NCBI GenBank assembly: GCA_028284675.1
Contig: JANQRI010000015.1
Location: 62,001-126,000, forward strand
Source of the DNA: Gammaproteobacteria bacterium
Lineage (GTDB): Bacteria; Pseudomonadota; Gammaproteobacteria; HTCC5015
Direction: 5' to 3'
Length of the DNA stretch: 64,000 bases
This document shows positions 1-9,892 of this stretch, piece after piece; within the stretch, counting starts at the first letter, position 1; each line of letters begins with the position of its first letter. The notes under the pieces were generated by a model that was given only the letters and a program-made list of their open reading frames with translations, was not told the DNA's origin and ran no database searches. A program made the translations under genes and the position numbers.

Positions 1-1
1 C

Positions 2-3000
2 AATGCTCCCGTGATGTTGATGTTGAGCTCCGTATTAAAAGATGATGACTATGAGGAGAAAGGTAAAGGGATAGCAATTTATTTAACGAAACCGATTAGA
101 AAAGGTTTGTTGCTACAAGGATTGATGCAGGCATTTAAATTGGAATGTGTTGTTAGTGAAAATAACCATGAATCTGTGCAGGCTATAAAAGCCGCACCTA
201 CAAGTGCAACTATTCTTGTTGCCGAAGATAACCCCGTTAACCAGGTTCTTTCACAGGAGATGATTCATAAGCTTGGATATACCTGCATGATTGCAGGTAA
301 TGGCCTGGAAGCGGTAGATTATGTCGCACATGAGCCGATCAATTTGGTTTTAATGGATTGCCAAATGCCACAAATGGACGGTTTTGAAGCTACAAGAGCA
401 ATAAAATCAATGGGCCAGGGCGCAACAATTCCTATAGTGGCACTTACAGCCAATGCTATTGATGGTGATAAAGAGCGCTGCCTGAACGCGGGTATGGATG
501 ACTATATGTCAAAACCGTTTACTCTGGCGGAGCTTGGAAGCATGATAGAAAAATGGCTTTCTAAGTCGGCGGCCACTATAAACAATCAACTACCGGCTAA
601 TGATGCGGATGGTCCCGATGATGTTTTGGATGAAATGATTATAAGCACTTTAAAACAGCCATCTCAGGGTAAAAAAGAAAGTGTTTTTGAGAAATTAGCG
701 CCTATTTATCTAAAGTACTCACATGAGGCTATGCTTGATGTGGAAAAGGCTTTTATTGATAAAGATGCTGAAAAGTTCAATAGCGTTTTACATGCCTGGA
801 AATCCAGTTCGGCAAATATTGGGGCAACTCAGTTATCCAAGAAAATAATAAGTATTGAAGAGTGCTCTCGTGAAGATTTTATAACTGTGACGGGAGGGGT
901 AATTGAGGAATTAAAAAACCATCATGAAAATGCAGCTGAAGCTATTCATACACAGTTGAAAATAATCAAAGGTATATATTTAAATGAAACTGAGCCGGTT
1001 TTTTCTGAAAGTAAAACCAAATCGAGCAAGCTGATATTGTTGGTGGATGATGATCCAACAATACATGTGTTAGCCAATGAACATTTTTTAGACTCAGGGT
1101 TTCGTGTGCATACTGCAGTTGACGGCGAGGAAGCTTTATTAAAGTTAAAGAGTATCACGCCGGATTTGATTATTTTAGATGTTCATATGCCTAAGATGGA
1201 CGGTTTTACGGCATGTGAAAAAATTCGTGAACATCCGGCTTATGAAGATTTTCCGGTATTAATACTCACAGGCTTAAAAGACGACAAGGCTATAGATAAA
1301 GCATATGAAGCGGGCGCTACTGATTTTTTTCAAAAGCCGATCAATTGGAAGTTATTAATGCATAGAATTCGGTATTTGCTCCGATATCAAAATACATTAA
1401 TAAAATTAAAGCATAGTGAATCCCGTCTCGAAAATGCTCAACATATAGCCATGCTGGGGGATTGGGAGTGGGATTTTCATAACGGTTGGTTTGCATATTC
1501 TGATGAAATCGTAAAACTTTTTGATTTTAAGGAGGAGGACTTTCCAATCTCTCATGCCAGCCTTGTTGAAAAAATAAAAAATGATTTAAAGCTGGCTTAT
1601 ATTGATAAGCTGGAAGAGTTAAAAGCGGGTCCAGGAATATCTGACCATGTGTTTGAAATTATCACTGGAAGCACTCACCAAAAGTTTATTCGGGTAAGGT
1701 GTGAATCTGTTGTAGGCAAAGACGGTTCAGTAGAAAAAATCGCGGGCACTGTGCAGGATGTTACAGAGCAACATTATGCAGAAGAGCGTATAAGGAATTT
1801 AGCATACTATGATGTTTTGACTCAGGTTCCTAATCGTGTAATGTTTTTGGATAATCTTACAAAAGCACTGGAAACAGCAAAGCGTTATAGGCGTAAACTC
1901 GGTGTTATATTCATTGACCTGGATGATTTCAAGCGTGTTAATGATTCGCTTGGGCATTCTGCAGGAGATATGCTATTAATACAAGTTACGCGAAGAATAA
2001 GAGATTGTATTAGAAAAAGCGATCAGGTTGCAATTTCTCCCAATAATGAAGTCGCTCGTTTGGGCGGGGATGAATTTGTAATCATACTTGAAGAGCTAAA
2101 GCATGAAGAGCGGGCAGCGCTTGTAGCACAGCGGATTATAGAAAGCCTTAATACGCCGTTTATAATAGAGAACTCCGAAATCACTATTACAACCAGTATT
2201 GGCATAGCCACCTATCCGACGGATGCCGATAATGCCGAGGAGTTGCTTAAAAATGCCGATCTTGCGATGTACGATGCGAAAAAAAGTGGTAAAGGAAAAT
2301 TAAAATTCTTTACTTCTTCGATGCATGAAAAAGCAACGGAAAACATGCGCATGGAATCTGATCTTCGTAGCGCTATTCATAGCAATGATTTAATGATTTA
2401 TTATCAGCCTGTTGTAGATTGGTATAAAAAAGAAATTGTACAGGCTGAAGCATTGTTACGCTGGGATGCAGGTGATAATGAGTTTATCCCTCCAGGGCAA
2501 CTGATACCAGTGGCTGAAGAGACCGGATTGGTACAAAAAATAGATGTGTGGGTTTTGGAGAATGTTATAAAACAAATGAATGAATGGGGCAAGTCAGGTA
2601 AAGCGCTGCAGGCAATATCAGTCAATATCAGTGCCAAGCAATTCGATAAGCCGAACTTTGCCGATGATTTACTGGACTTGCTTAACCACTACTCATTTGA
2701 TCCGGCTTGCCTCGAATTAGAATTAACTGAAAGTGCGATAACAAGCAATCCCCAGCAAGCCCTGGAGCAGCTTGATAAACTCAGCGCATTTAAAATCAGA
2801 GTTGCAATTGATGATTTTGGACAAGGCTATTCTTCATTAAGTCAGTTAAAACAACTAAAGCTTGATACGATTAAAATTGATCGCGCATTTGTATCGGGTT
2901 TGCCTGATGATTCCAATGATGCGGCAATCACCCAGGCTATTATTGACATGGGTAGTCGCTTGGGCTTAAGAGTTATTAGTGAGGGTGTGGAAAAAGAAGA

Positions 3001-3139
3001 GCAGTTAAAGTTTTTACTGGATCACGGTTGTCACTATATTCAAGGATTTTTAGTCAGCCAGGCGCTACCGGCTGATGAGTTAACCGCTTTCATTGAATCT
3101 TTTCAGATGAATTTCGATAAACTGCCTTCTTTGAAGTAA
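2..3139 (+). CDS. Multi-receiver / Hpt / PAS-like / GGDEF-EAL signalling protein (5' end outside window)
   Basis: The reading frame is open to the left edge, and the first residues match the last third of a receiver domain, so the gene starts upstream and is partial. Numbering from a GTG at 11, domains in order are: receiver remnant (1-45), receiver 2 (66-185, phospho-Asp near 116 in LMDCQMPQMDG), Hpt (about 215-315, His261 in HAWKSSSAN), receiver 3 (340-460, Asp390 in ILDVHMPKMDG), PAS-like segment (475-595), GGDEF (600-770, intact GGDEF at 685-689) and EAL (785-1035, EAL at 813-815). Both c-di-GMP motifs look intact, so cyclase and phosphodiesterase activities are both possible. The upstream part is probably a hybrid histidine kinase (inference). 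No partner gene follows. Confidence 0.9.
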   Translation, partial: NAPVMLMLSSVLKDDDYEEKGKGIAIYLTKPIRKGLLLQGLMQAFKLECVVSENNHESVQAIKAAPTSATILVAEDNPVNQVLSQEMIHKLGYTCMIAGNGLEAVDYVAHEPINLVLMDCQMPQMDGFEATRAIKSMGQGATIPIVALTANAIDGDKERCLNAGMDDYMSKPFTLAELGSMIEKWLSKSAATINNQLPANDADGPDDVLDEMIISTLKQPSQGKKESVFEKLAPIYLKYSHEAMLDVEKAFIDKDAEKFNSVLHAWKSSSANIGATQLSKKIISIEECSREDFITVTGGVIEELKNHHENAAEAIHTQLKIIKGIYLNETEPVFSESKTKSSKLILLVDDDPTIHVLANEHFLDSGFRVHTAVDGEEALLKLKSITPDLIILDVHMPKMDGFTACEKIREHPAYEDFPVLILTGLKDDKAIDKAYEAGATDFFQKPINWKLLMHRIRYLLRYQNTLIKLKHSESRLENAQHIAMLGDWEWDFHNGWFAYSDEIVKLFDFKEEDFPISHASLVEKIKNDLKLAYIDKLEELKAGPGISDHVFEIITGSTHQKFIRVRCESVVGKDGSVEKIAGTVQDVTEQHYAEERIRNLAYYDVLTQVPNRVMFLDNLTKALETAKRYRRKLGVIFIDLDDFKRVNDSLGHSAGDMLLIQVTRRIRDCIRKSDQVAISPNNEVARLGGDEFVIILEELKHEERAALVAQRIIESLNTPFIIENSEITITTSIGIATYPTDADNAEELLKNADLAMYDAKKSGKGKLKFFTSSMHEKATENMRMESDLRSAIHSNDLMIYYQPVVDWYKKEIVQAEALLRWDAGDNEFIPPGQLIPVAEETGLVQKIDVWVLENVIKQMNEWGKSGKALQAISVNISAKQFDKPNFADDLLDLLNHYSFDPACLELELTESAITSNPQQALEQLDKLSAFKIRVAIDDFGQGYSSLSQLKQLKLDTIKIDRAFVSGLPDDSNDAAITQAIIDMGSRLGLRVISEGVEKEEQLKFLLDHGCHYIQGFLVSQALPADELTAFIESFQMNFDKLPSLK

Positions 3140-3500
3140 AAAAACTGCGGTTTGTTCAGATAATAAATTAATTTATAAGTGCCGCTTTTTTTATTGGTGT
3201 CAATGTCCCATTTAAGTAATTGAATTATAAAAAGGCCATTCAAACTTACCCTTCACATAATATTATGAGATGAGTTTTTTCTAGTAGTTTATACGGATAG
3301 TAATTCGAAAAAATTTTCATTAAGGTAATTAGCATAAATAATTATTAATAGGCAAATTACTTGTCTAAATAAAATAATAATATTCCATGCGCTGAAATGG
3401 AATAAATTGATTCGGGGCAATATTTTTTCAAGCATATACCATACCATATGGTTATTTTTATATGTTGATTTCTTATTTTTTCATAATTAAGGGCTAAATC
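3140..3500. other. AT-rich intergenic region
   Basis: No plausible gene is seen on either strand. At 3138-3192 an A-tract plus GCGG faces GCCGC plus a T-tract, a loose terminator-like arrangement with a long loop that could end the signalling gene. The rest is strongly AT-rich and presumably holds the promoter of the following protease. I cannot define its -10 and -35 boxes with confidence. Confidence 0.4.
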
Positions 3501-5795
3501 ATGTTAAAAAAAATTATTTTCGGATGTTGCGTTTCTGTAAGTATAGTTGCGGTTTATTTGGGTTCAGATAACAATAAAATTGTATCTGAATATACTGAAT
3601 TGCTGAATGAAGCAGGGCATACTTTAAAAAGTTTCACTTCCAAAGTGACGGTTGAAGAAAATGTTTCTGAGCCTTCGACAGGGTGGACAAGTCGTAATAC
3701 GAATACCTCAGATAAGTCTTTTTTAAATATTGGATCTCATTTAAATAATCGTTTACCTAAAGGTAGGATCCATATTGGCGACTATGGGCAACAGGATGCA
3801 GATAGACGGGTTATTAAGCTTCACTCAGGTGATTTTGTTCTGGATAAAAGCTATGTGCCTGATCTTGATGCTAACTTAAAGGTGATTTATGTAGAAGTCG
3901 ATACAGACCCTGCTTTGGTTTCATCCATTCCGGAAGGCGTTACAGATGAAAGTAACTTCAGATTTTTGGATGCAGTTGCCGATAATGTATGGGCTGTTGC
4001 AGTAACCAAACAGGCCTATGATGATCTGGTTGGTTATAAACTGATTAAAGCGGCCGGAGAGGTAAGTGCCAGAGATAAAGTGACTACTGAGGTTTTTGAA
4101 GAAGGGTTCAGGCTTACTGCGGAAGGTTCGGCAGAAATCGTCGTTAGCTTATTTTCCGAAGAATATCAGGATGCTTTTTCGACATATTTAACTTCAACAA
4201 ATGCAAATGTTCTTAATATTCGTTCATCTGGAGAATTCGAATTAACTGCAGATCCCACAGAAGTTCTGAAAATATTGGAACTTAATTATGTACAGTTTGT
4301 TGAGTCCGGAATTCCGGTTAACGCTATCACAAATGAAAATTCCGCCAGGCTGTCAAATGTTAATGATGTTGTTAATAATTTTGGCTTAACTGGCAATGGA
4401 GTTAACGTGGGGGTTTGGGATATAGCCGATATTGCTCCTCATGCGGATTTTGTTAGAAACAATCAAAGCCGGGTAAGTTTAAGAGAGGCTCCAATTACTG
4501 TGAACTTTGGTGTAGGAACTTATAGTTACCGTGAATACAGTGATCATTCTACACATGTCGCGGGTACTGTCGGGAGTAGCGGTAATGGTAATCAGGCTGC
4601 ACGTGGAATGGCGACTGAGGTCAACCTCTTTTCGTATAATTTTAGTGGTGATATATCTTCGGAGATTCGTAACAGCGGTCTTAATCTGACAAATCACTCT
4701 TATGGTGTGAGATGCGGTTGGAATCGGTCATCCAATGGTAATTGGAGTGATTTTGGGAGAAGTTGTTTTGGAAATTACGGGTCTTTGGCGCGCGGATGGG
4801 ATAGCCTGGTACTCGGTAACTATAATTTGATTATTGTCAAAAGTGCGGGTAATGACCGTGATGATAATCCGGCAGCTGCGAACGGCAATGGAGACGGCCA
4901 ATATAAGAATGGCTTTGATACAATTTCAGAACGGGGTAATGCAAAAAACATTATTACCGTGGGTGCTGCCAATAATGCTGGTACAGCAACGACGGCTTTT
5001 TCATCCTGGGGCCCTACGAATGATGGCCGTATTAAGCCCGATATAGTTGCGGATGGTTATGGAGTGCTTTCTACTGTCGCTACTGTCAGTACCTGTGATA
5101 ACGATGATATTAGAAACCCCGGTTCTACCTACGACACTTGTAATGGCACTTCCATGTCTACTCCCGTAGTGACTGGCTCATTGGCGTTAATTCAGCAAAG
5201 GCATAAACAGTTATTTAACCGTAATATGCATGCATCTTATGCAAAAGCATTGCTGATACATACCGCAGAAGATATACGCCGGACGGGCCCGGATTATGAA
5301 ACAGGGTGGGGGCTGTTGGATACCGAGGCCGCAATAACTCAATTGAATAGAGGCCAGCAATATAACGGAAGCTTCAATACTGGAGTGCAATGCATTAGTG
5401 CTTCTTTTATAGGTACTTTGTGCCGACTAAAGCCAGTTAGTTACACCATGCAGGTTGGGTCAACTAATGAACTTAAAGTAACTACGGCATGGATCGCACC
5501 TTCTATGAGCCTGAATTCGACTAATGCCGCTATTGCAGACTATAATTTAACTCTGATTGCACCTAACGGTAATGTCTATTCCCCCTGGGTTTTAAACCCA
5601 AGCAATCCGGCACAAAGTGCAACTCGCGGTACTAACAGCCGTGATAACGTCGAACAAGTGGTTGTCACCAACCCACAATCAGGGACATGGACAGTTTCGA
5701 TCAAACCTAGAAGCTCGTCATACACTGCTAGTATCAGCACAGGATCCCCAGGGTTCAATATGGCTTTGGTGTCAAATGCGCCGATAAATTTCTAA
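3501..5795 (+). CDS. Secreted subtilisin-like serine protease (S8 family)
   Basis: This is a 764-residue subtilase. A hydrophobic N-terminus with lysines (residues 1-22) looks like a signal peptide, and residues 25-290 resemble a long propeptide. The catalytic triad is visible: Asp307 in VGVWDIAD, His349 in DHSTHVAGT and Ser551 in NGTSMSTPV. An Asn in the SAGND segment fits the oxyanion-hole position. About 150 residues follow the catalytic core, with a beta-rich LTLIAPNGNVYS...GTWTVSI pattern like the P/PPC-type C-terminal domains of secreted subtilases. Four or more Cys lie in the catalytic domain, consistent with disulfides outside the cytoplasm. The ATG start follows GGGCTAAATC. The gene stands alone, and its role (nutrient scavenging or host interaction) cannot be told from sequence. 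Confidence 0.9.
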   Translation: MLKKIIFGCCVSVSIVAVYLGSDNNKIVSEYTELLNEAGHTLKSFTSKVTVEENVSEPSTGWTSRNTNTSDKSFLNIGSHLNNRLPKGRIHIGDYGQQDADRRVIKLHSGDFVLDKSYVPDLDANLKVIYVEVDTDPALVSSIPEGVTDESNFRFLDAVADNVWAVAVTKQAYDDLVGYKLIKAAGEVSARDKVTTEVFEEGFRLTAEGSAEIVVSLFSEEYQDAFSTYLTSTNANVLNIRSSGEFELTADPTEVLKILELNYVQFVESGIPVNAITNENSARLSNVNDVVNNFGLTGNGVNVGVWDIADIAPHADFVRNNQSRVSLREAPITVNFGVGTYSYREYSDHSTHVAGTVGSSGNGNQAARGMATEVNLFSYNFSGDISSEIRNSGLNLTNHSYGVRCGWNRSSNGNWSDFGRSCFGNYGSLARGWDSLVLGNYNLIIVKSAGNDRDDNPAAANGNGDGQYKNGFDTISERGNAKNIITVGAANNAGTATTAFSSWGPTNDGRIKPDIVADGYGVLSTVATVSTCDNDDIRNPGSTYDTCNGTSMSTPVVTGSLALIQQRHKQLFNRNMHASYAKALLIHTAEDIRRTGPDYETGWGLLDTEAAITQLNRGQQYNGSFNTGVQCISASFIGTLCRLKPVSYTMQVGSTNELKVTTAWIAPSMSLNSTNAAIADYNLTLIAPNGNVYSPWVLNPSNPAQSATRGTNSRDNVEQVVVTNPQSGTWTVSIKPRSSSYTASISTGSPGFNMALVSNAPINF

Positions 5796-6346
5796 AGTAT
5801 ATGGTTTTTAACGGATTTAATTATAGGTTCGTTCCAATTGTAAAATGAGGGCATTATAGAACTTGCCCCCGGTTTTACGAGTACATTATCAAAGGCCAAT
5901 AAATAGCCAAACGTGAAGGCTTCAGTAAATGTTTCTGGCTATAAGTTCAAAGTGCAATTGGAAATAAAGTTTTATTAACCCGGTATTTGAATATGCCGGG
6001 TTAATTACACGCAAAATTTCATCTTTTAATTCTGTTGAAAAAAGAAATGTAAGACAATGGAAATTGAAACTAATTTGATGAATGAGATTTCGGTTACGAA
6101 AGTAAGACAACCGTCAGACAAGGAGAAGGTGTGGGTTTCCACCATCTGTTAATAGCAAATGAATATCACAACGTTTTTTGCCTCGATGTGGTTCAGTCCG
6201 AGGAAAAATTTCGCAAAATCTGCCATCCGTTGTGGTCCTTTTTCTTTTATGATCACCAGGATGGAATTTCCTGGTATCTGTAGGTGTTCTTAAGTTGCTT
6301 AACGAGAAGTGAGAAAGTCTTTAATACTAGGGTTTTTAGAAATATG
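5796..6346. other. Intergenic region with a stem-loop
   Basis: No convincing gene is seen. A perfect 9-bp inverted repeat (TTAACCCGG at 5975-5983, CCGGGTTAA at 5996-6004) forms a hairpin between the protease and the tRNA-Leu gene. It lacks a clear T-tract on either strand, so I do not call it a terminator. The rest has no recognised signal. Confidence 0.5.
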
Positions 6347-6433
<87 letters not shown>

Positions 6434-6490
6434 AATCTCTGTATACGAGTAAGATTGCAGTAATTATATATTTCGGTTTTATTTTACCGA

Positions 6491-6552
6491 CGCGCTACGC
6501 GCGGCCGCTTCCGAACTTCCTGTTCTTCGCGGCACTAGGGCGTCCTGCCCGT
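6491..6552. repeat. Cluster of short hairpins with TCCT-type loops
   Basis: Short perfect hairpins lie side by side: GAAC-TTCCT-GTTC (6513-6525) and GGGC-GTCCT-GCCC (6538-6550), preceded by a CGCG-rich palindrome (6491-6503). The loops share TCCT while the stems differ. The same design recurs at 12143-12186, 12284-12360, 23822-23868 and 24138-24218, so this appears to be one intergenic repeat family. It directly abuts the truncated tRNA-Leu copy. Confidence 0.6.
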
Positions 6553-6577
6553 CGTCTACCAATTCCGCCACCTGGGC
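6553..6577 (-). pseudogene. Truncated tRNA-Leu 5' fragment
   Basis: These 25 bases are identical to the 5' end (acceptor strand and start of the D arm) of the intact tRNA-Leu at 6347-6433, on the same strand. The downstream sequence, read on the minus strand, contains no anticodon arm, T-loop or 3' acceptor strand and becomes hairpin repeat. It is a non-functional remnant, left by a broken tandem duplication or by repeat insertion into a second tRNA-Leu copy. Confidence 0.7.
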
Positions 6578-6703
6578 ATGCGGGTGGGAGGCCGAAATGT
6601 ACCGGGACAAATACTGGTTGTCAATCGGGTTTTTAAGGTTTGCAAGGGTATTTAGCAGTTTCAAATTTGCTTTACGGTCTCGTAATTGGCTAGACTCCGC
6701 CGC

Positions 6704-8926
6704 ATGGCACCTAAAAAGAAAAGATCTTCCAAAGACCCCCATGCCAAGCGTGAAGCGCGGCGTTATGCAAAGCCTATTGTAAGCAGGGAATATATTGCCT
6801 CGGTTGTAAAAATGCAAAAGGGGCCCTGTAAATTTAACAAGCTGGCAAAGTTATTAGAATTGAATGAGCCTTCAGAGCAAAATGCATTGGAAAGACGTTT
6901 GTCGGCAATGGTTCGTGACGGGCAGCTCGAGTTTAATCACCATAAAGGTTATCTTCCGGTTAGTGAGCGTGATCTTATACGCGGCAGAGTCATCGCAAAT
7001 CCGGACGGCTTTGGTTTTCTGCACCCCGAGGAAGGCGGCGATGACCTTTTTATTTCACCGAAGCAAATGCGCTCACTGCTGCATGGTGATCGTGTAGTGA
7101 TGCGGGTGACCGGTGTTGATCGCCGTGGACGGCGTGAGGCATCTCTAATAGAGGTTGTTGAGCGGGCCAATAAGCAGGTGGTTGGCAGATTATTTCATGA
7201 AGGTCAAATCACTTTTGTAGTGGCGGATAACAAACGTATACATCAGGACATTTTGATTCCAAAGGAGCATCAGGGAGTCGCTCGCGAGGGGCAAATTGTA
7301 CTAACTGAAATTACAGAGGACCCCAGTCAACACCATCAGCCTATTGGCAGAATTGTTCAGGTGCTTGGCGAGCATATGGCGCCGGGAATGGAAATTGATA
7401 TTGCGGTTAATTCATTCGGATTGCCGCATGAATGGAGCTCGGAAGTACAGAGTGAAGCGAGTACATTTGGTGCCGAGGTTCTGGAAAAAGATAAGCTGAA
7501 GCGGCTTGATTTAAGGGAAAAGCCATTAGTTACGATTGATGGTGAGGATGCCAAAGATTTTGATGATGCCGTTTTTTGTGAGCGAATCAACAGTGGCTGG
7601 CGTTTATATGTTGCGATAGCCGATGTTTCACATTACGTAAAACAAAACAGTGCGTTGGATCAGGAAGCATTTAACCGCGGGACATCGGTATATTTTCCGG
7701 GCCGGGTAATACCGATGTTGCCGGAACATTTATCGAACGGCCTTTGTTCTCTAAAGCCTCAGGTGGACCGGCTTTGTATGGTGTGCATACTTGAGTTCGG
7801 GCCAGATGGAAGTATGCAGGGGTTTGAGTTTGCGGAAGGAGTGATGTGTTCGCAGGCACGCCTGACTTATGATGAAGTCTCTGAAATATTATTGGGCTCA
7901 GCTGACGATAAGACACAGAAGTATTATGAAACATTAATACCGCATCTAAAGTGTCTGCATGAGCTATATAAGGCATTACACGCTCAACGTGAAAAGCGGG
8001 GCGCGATTGATCTTGAGACGACTGAAGCCAATATAATATTTGGCGAGAATAAGAAAATTGACAGTATCGTACCGGTTACACGCAATGATGCACATCGTTT
8101 GATTGAAGAATGCATGATAGCAGCGAATATTGCGGCGGCCCGGTTTTTAAACAAACATAAAATTCTCGGCTTGTTTCGCGTTCATGAATCTCCTCCGGTG
8201 GATAAAATCGAGGATCTGATTAGCTTTCTGGGTGAGTTAGGCATTAGTTTTCCAAAAAGCAAACAGGTTAAAGCGCAGCATTATGCAACACTGCTTAAAA
8301 CCATCAAAGGGCGGGCTGATTCACATCTGATTCAGACAGTGATGCTGCGATCATTGTCACAGGCAGAATATCATTTACATAATCGCGGTCATTTTGGGCT
8401 GGCTTTAAAGGAGTATGCACATTTCACATCTCCTATCCGGCGCTATCCCGACCTGCTGGTGCACCGTGCGATCAGGCATATATTGCGAGGTGGCACGGCT
8501 GATAACTACCCGTACACCCAAACACAAATGCTGGACGCAGGTGAGCATTCGTCTATGGCGGAACGTAGGGCAGATGAAGCATCCCGGGATGCAGTGGAAT
8601 GGTTGAAATGCGAATATATGCTGGATAAAGTGAACGAAACATATTCCGGAATTATCAGTGGAGTGACATCCTTTGGTTTTTTTGTTGAACTGCAGGATAT
8701 TTTTGTCGAAGGCCTTGTGCATATTACTTCATTGCCTAAAGACTATTACCGGCTTGATCCGGTTGCTCATAAATTAAATGGTGAGCGTACCGGGCGTACT
8801 TTTCAGTTAGCCGACTCGGTAAAAGTTACGGTTTCACGTGTAAGTTTGGATGATCGACAGATTGACTTTGAGCTTGACGAATCTTCCGGTGCTGATCGTA
8901 GCAATAAACGTCGCAAGCGCCGCTAA
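6704..8926 (+). CDS. rnr: Ribonuclease R
   Basis: This 740-residue 3'-5' exoribonuclease degrades structured RNA and acts in rRNA and mRNA quality control. From the N-terminus: a basic segment and winged-helix region starting KDPHAKREARRYAKPI (as in RNase R), cold-shock/OB domains, the RNB catalytic domain with the metal-binding motif DGEDAKDFDDAVF near residues 278-290, and a C-terminal S1 domain (about 640-720) with a basic tail. I chose ATG 6704 because its protein MAPKKKRSSKDP aligns with known N-termini; the in-frame TTG at 6686 is less likely. rlmB follows 35 bases later, the usual rnr-rlmB pair. Confidence 0.96.
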   Translation: MAPKKKRSSKDPHAKREARRYAKPIVSREYIASVVKMQKGPCKFNKLAKLLELNEPSEQNALERRLSAMVRDGQLEFNHHKGYLPVSERDLIRGRVIANPDGFGFLHPEEGGDDLFISPKQMRSLLHGDRVVMRVTGVDRRGRREASLIEVVERANKQVVGRLFHEGQITFVVADNKRIHQDILIPKEHQGVAREGQIVLTEITEDPSQHHQPIGRIVQVLGEHMAPGMEIDIAVNSFGLPHEWSSEVQSEASTFGAEVLEKDKLKRLDLREKPLVTIDGEDAKDFDDAVFCERINSGWRLYVAIADVSHYVKQNSALDQEAFNRGTSVYFPGRVIPMLPEHLSNGLCSLKPQVDRLCMVCILEFGPDGSMQGFEFAEGVMCSQARLTYDEVSEILLGSADDKTQKYYETLIPHLKCLHELYKALHAQREKRGAIDLETTEANIIFGENKKIDSIVPVTRNDAHRLIEECMIAANIAAARFLNKHKILGLFRVHESPPVDKIEDLISFLGELGISFPKSKQVKAQHYATLLKTIKGRADSHLIQTVMLRSLSQAEYHLHNRGHFGLALKEYAHFTSPIRRYPDLLVHRAIRHILRGGTADNYPYTQTQMLDAGEHSSMAERRADEASRDAVEWLKCEYMLDKVNETYSGIISGVTSFGFFVELQDIFVEGLVHITSLPKDYYRLDPVAHKLNGERTGRTFQLADSVKVTVSRVSLDDRQIDFELDESSGADRSNKRRKRR

Positions 8927-8961
8927 GATACTCAATTGAGTTTTAAACAGGAATAAGCGCT

Positions 8962-9732
8962 TTGGCTAAACAGAAAAGCGACGCACATACCAATTGGGCT
9001 TGTGGGGTTCATGCAGTTGAGTCCTTGCTCATGCATAAACCGGAATCAGTTTTGAGTGTTTGGCTGCAAGAGCAAAAAGCGAATAAGCGCCTTCAGGATC
9101 TTATGCAGCGAGCCCGTAGCATCGGTCTGCCTGTCAATGTCGTGAGCCGCACCCAACTCGATAAACTGGTTTCAGGCATCAAACACCAAGGCGCGGCTGC
9201 ACAGATTAAAGCTGTAACAGCACAATCGGAGTCAGCACTGGATGAGTTGATTGCGGGTGCCGGCAAAGGATTGTTGGCGCTGATACTTGATAGTGTTCAG
9301 GACCCACATAATTTAGGGGCATGTTTGCGCACGATGGATGCGGCCGGTGGCCATATGATTATTGCACCGCGTCGTCAGTCAGTCGGATTAACCCCGGCGG
9401 CCCGCAAAGTGGCCAGTGGTGCTGCTGAAATGGTGCCATTTGTAACAGTCAGCAATCTGAGCCGTACATTACGACAGCTGAAGGCATCCGGCATATGGCT
9501 AATCGGGACTTGTGACCGGGCTGATACAGTTTTATACGAAGCAGATTTCACAGGCCCGACCGCAATCGTGTTGGGGTCGGAGGGGGCGGGGGTTCGGCAC
9601 CTGACGCGTGAACTCTGTGATCAGCTGGTACGTATTCCTATGTCAGGTCAGGTAGAGAGCCTGAATGTCTCAGTAGCCGCCGGAATATGCGTTTTTGAGG
9701 CAGTCAGGCAACGTCGGCTGCATCCTGCCTAG
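8962..9732 (+). CDS. rlmB: 23S rRNA (guanosine-2'-O-)-methyltransferase RlmB
   Basis: This 256-residue SpoU/TrmH-family enzyme methylates the ribose of G2251 in 23S rRNA (established for E. coli RlmB). The N-terminal substrate-binding domain (1-85) starts WACGVHAVESLL. The SPOUT domain shows the three family motifs: LDSVQDPHNLGACLRT (about 112-128), IVLGSEGAGVRHLT (about 195-210) and RIPMSGQVESLNVSVAAG (about 220-240), the last forming the trefoil-knot SAM site. The start is TTG at 8962, preceded by CAGGAATAAG. It follows rnr directly and is probably co-transcribed with it. Confidence 0.95.
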   Translation: MAKQKSDAHTNWACGVHAVESLLMHKPESVLSVWLQEQKANKRLQDLMQRARSIGLPVNVVSRTQLDKLVSGIKHQGAAAQIKAVTAQSESALDELIAGAGKGLLALILDSVQDPHNLGACLRTMDAAGGHMIIAPRRQSVGLTPAARKVASGAAEMVPFVTVSNLSRTLRQLKASGIWLIGTCDRADTVLYEADFTGPTAIVLGSEGAGVRHLTRELCDQLVRIPMSGQVESLNVSVAAGICVFEAVRQRRLHPA

Positions 9733-9816
9733 CGCGGCAAATCGTCGTTAAGCTCGAGAATACAAGTAAATTTAAGTATTTGTGCCAAAATTCCTGTGAA
9801 TTATATCTTTTCCAGA

Positions 9817-9846
9817 TTGCAGAGCTTGCCCCTGTTCAGTTAGAAT
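9817..9846 (+). promoter_or_regulatory. Putative sigma-70 promoter of the rpsF operon
   Basis: TTGCAG (9817-9822) and TAGAAT (9841-9846) are separated by 18 bases and followed by GCGCG, similar to growth-rate-controlled promoters. They lie about 70 bases upstream of rpsF, just ahead of the structured leader. Confidence 0.45.
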
Positions 9847-9867
9847 GCGCGTCCATTTATTCTCCTT

Positions 9868-9892
9868 GCCTCACCGCATTAGCGCGGGAGGC
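9868..9892 (+). promoter_or_regulatory. Putative S6:S18-binding leader hairpin of the rpsF operon
   Basis: A bulged hairpin lies in the rpsF leader: outer stem GCCTC/GAGGC (9868-9872/9888-9892), one unpaired A, then inner stem CCGC/GCGG around loop ATTAGC. It includes CACCG. The known autoregulatory S6:S18 motif upstream of bacterial rpsF is a hairpin with a conserved CCG in a bulge, so this is a reasonable candidate for feedback repression by the S6-S18 complex. The pairing is seen directly; the function is inferred. Confidence 0.5.

Noticed and set aside
5922..6110. 62-residue minus-strand ORF in the protease-tRNA gap
   Set aside because: No ribosome-binding site, no recognisable protein features, and it includes the palindrome at 5975-6004.
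6479..6817. 112-residue minus-strand ORF across the tRNA fragment and hairpins
   Set aside because: It is a translation of the tRNA-Leu fragment, hairpin repeats and the antisense of rnr, not a gene.
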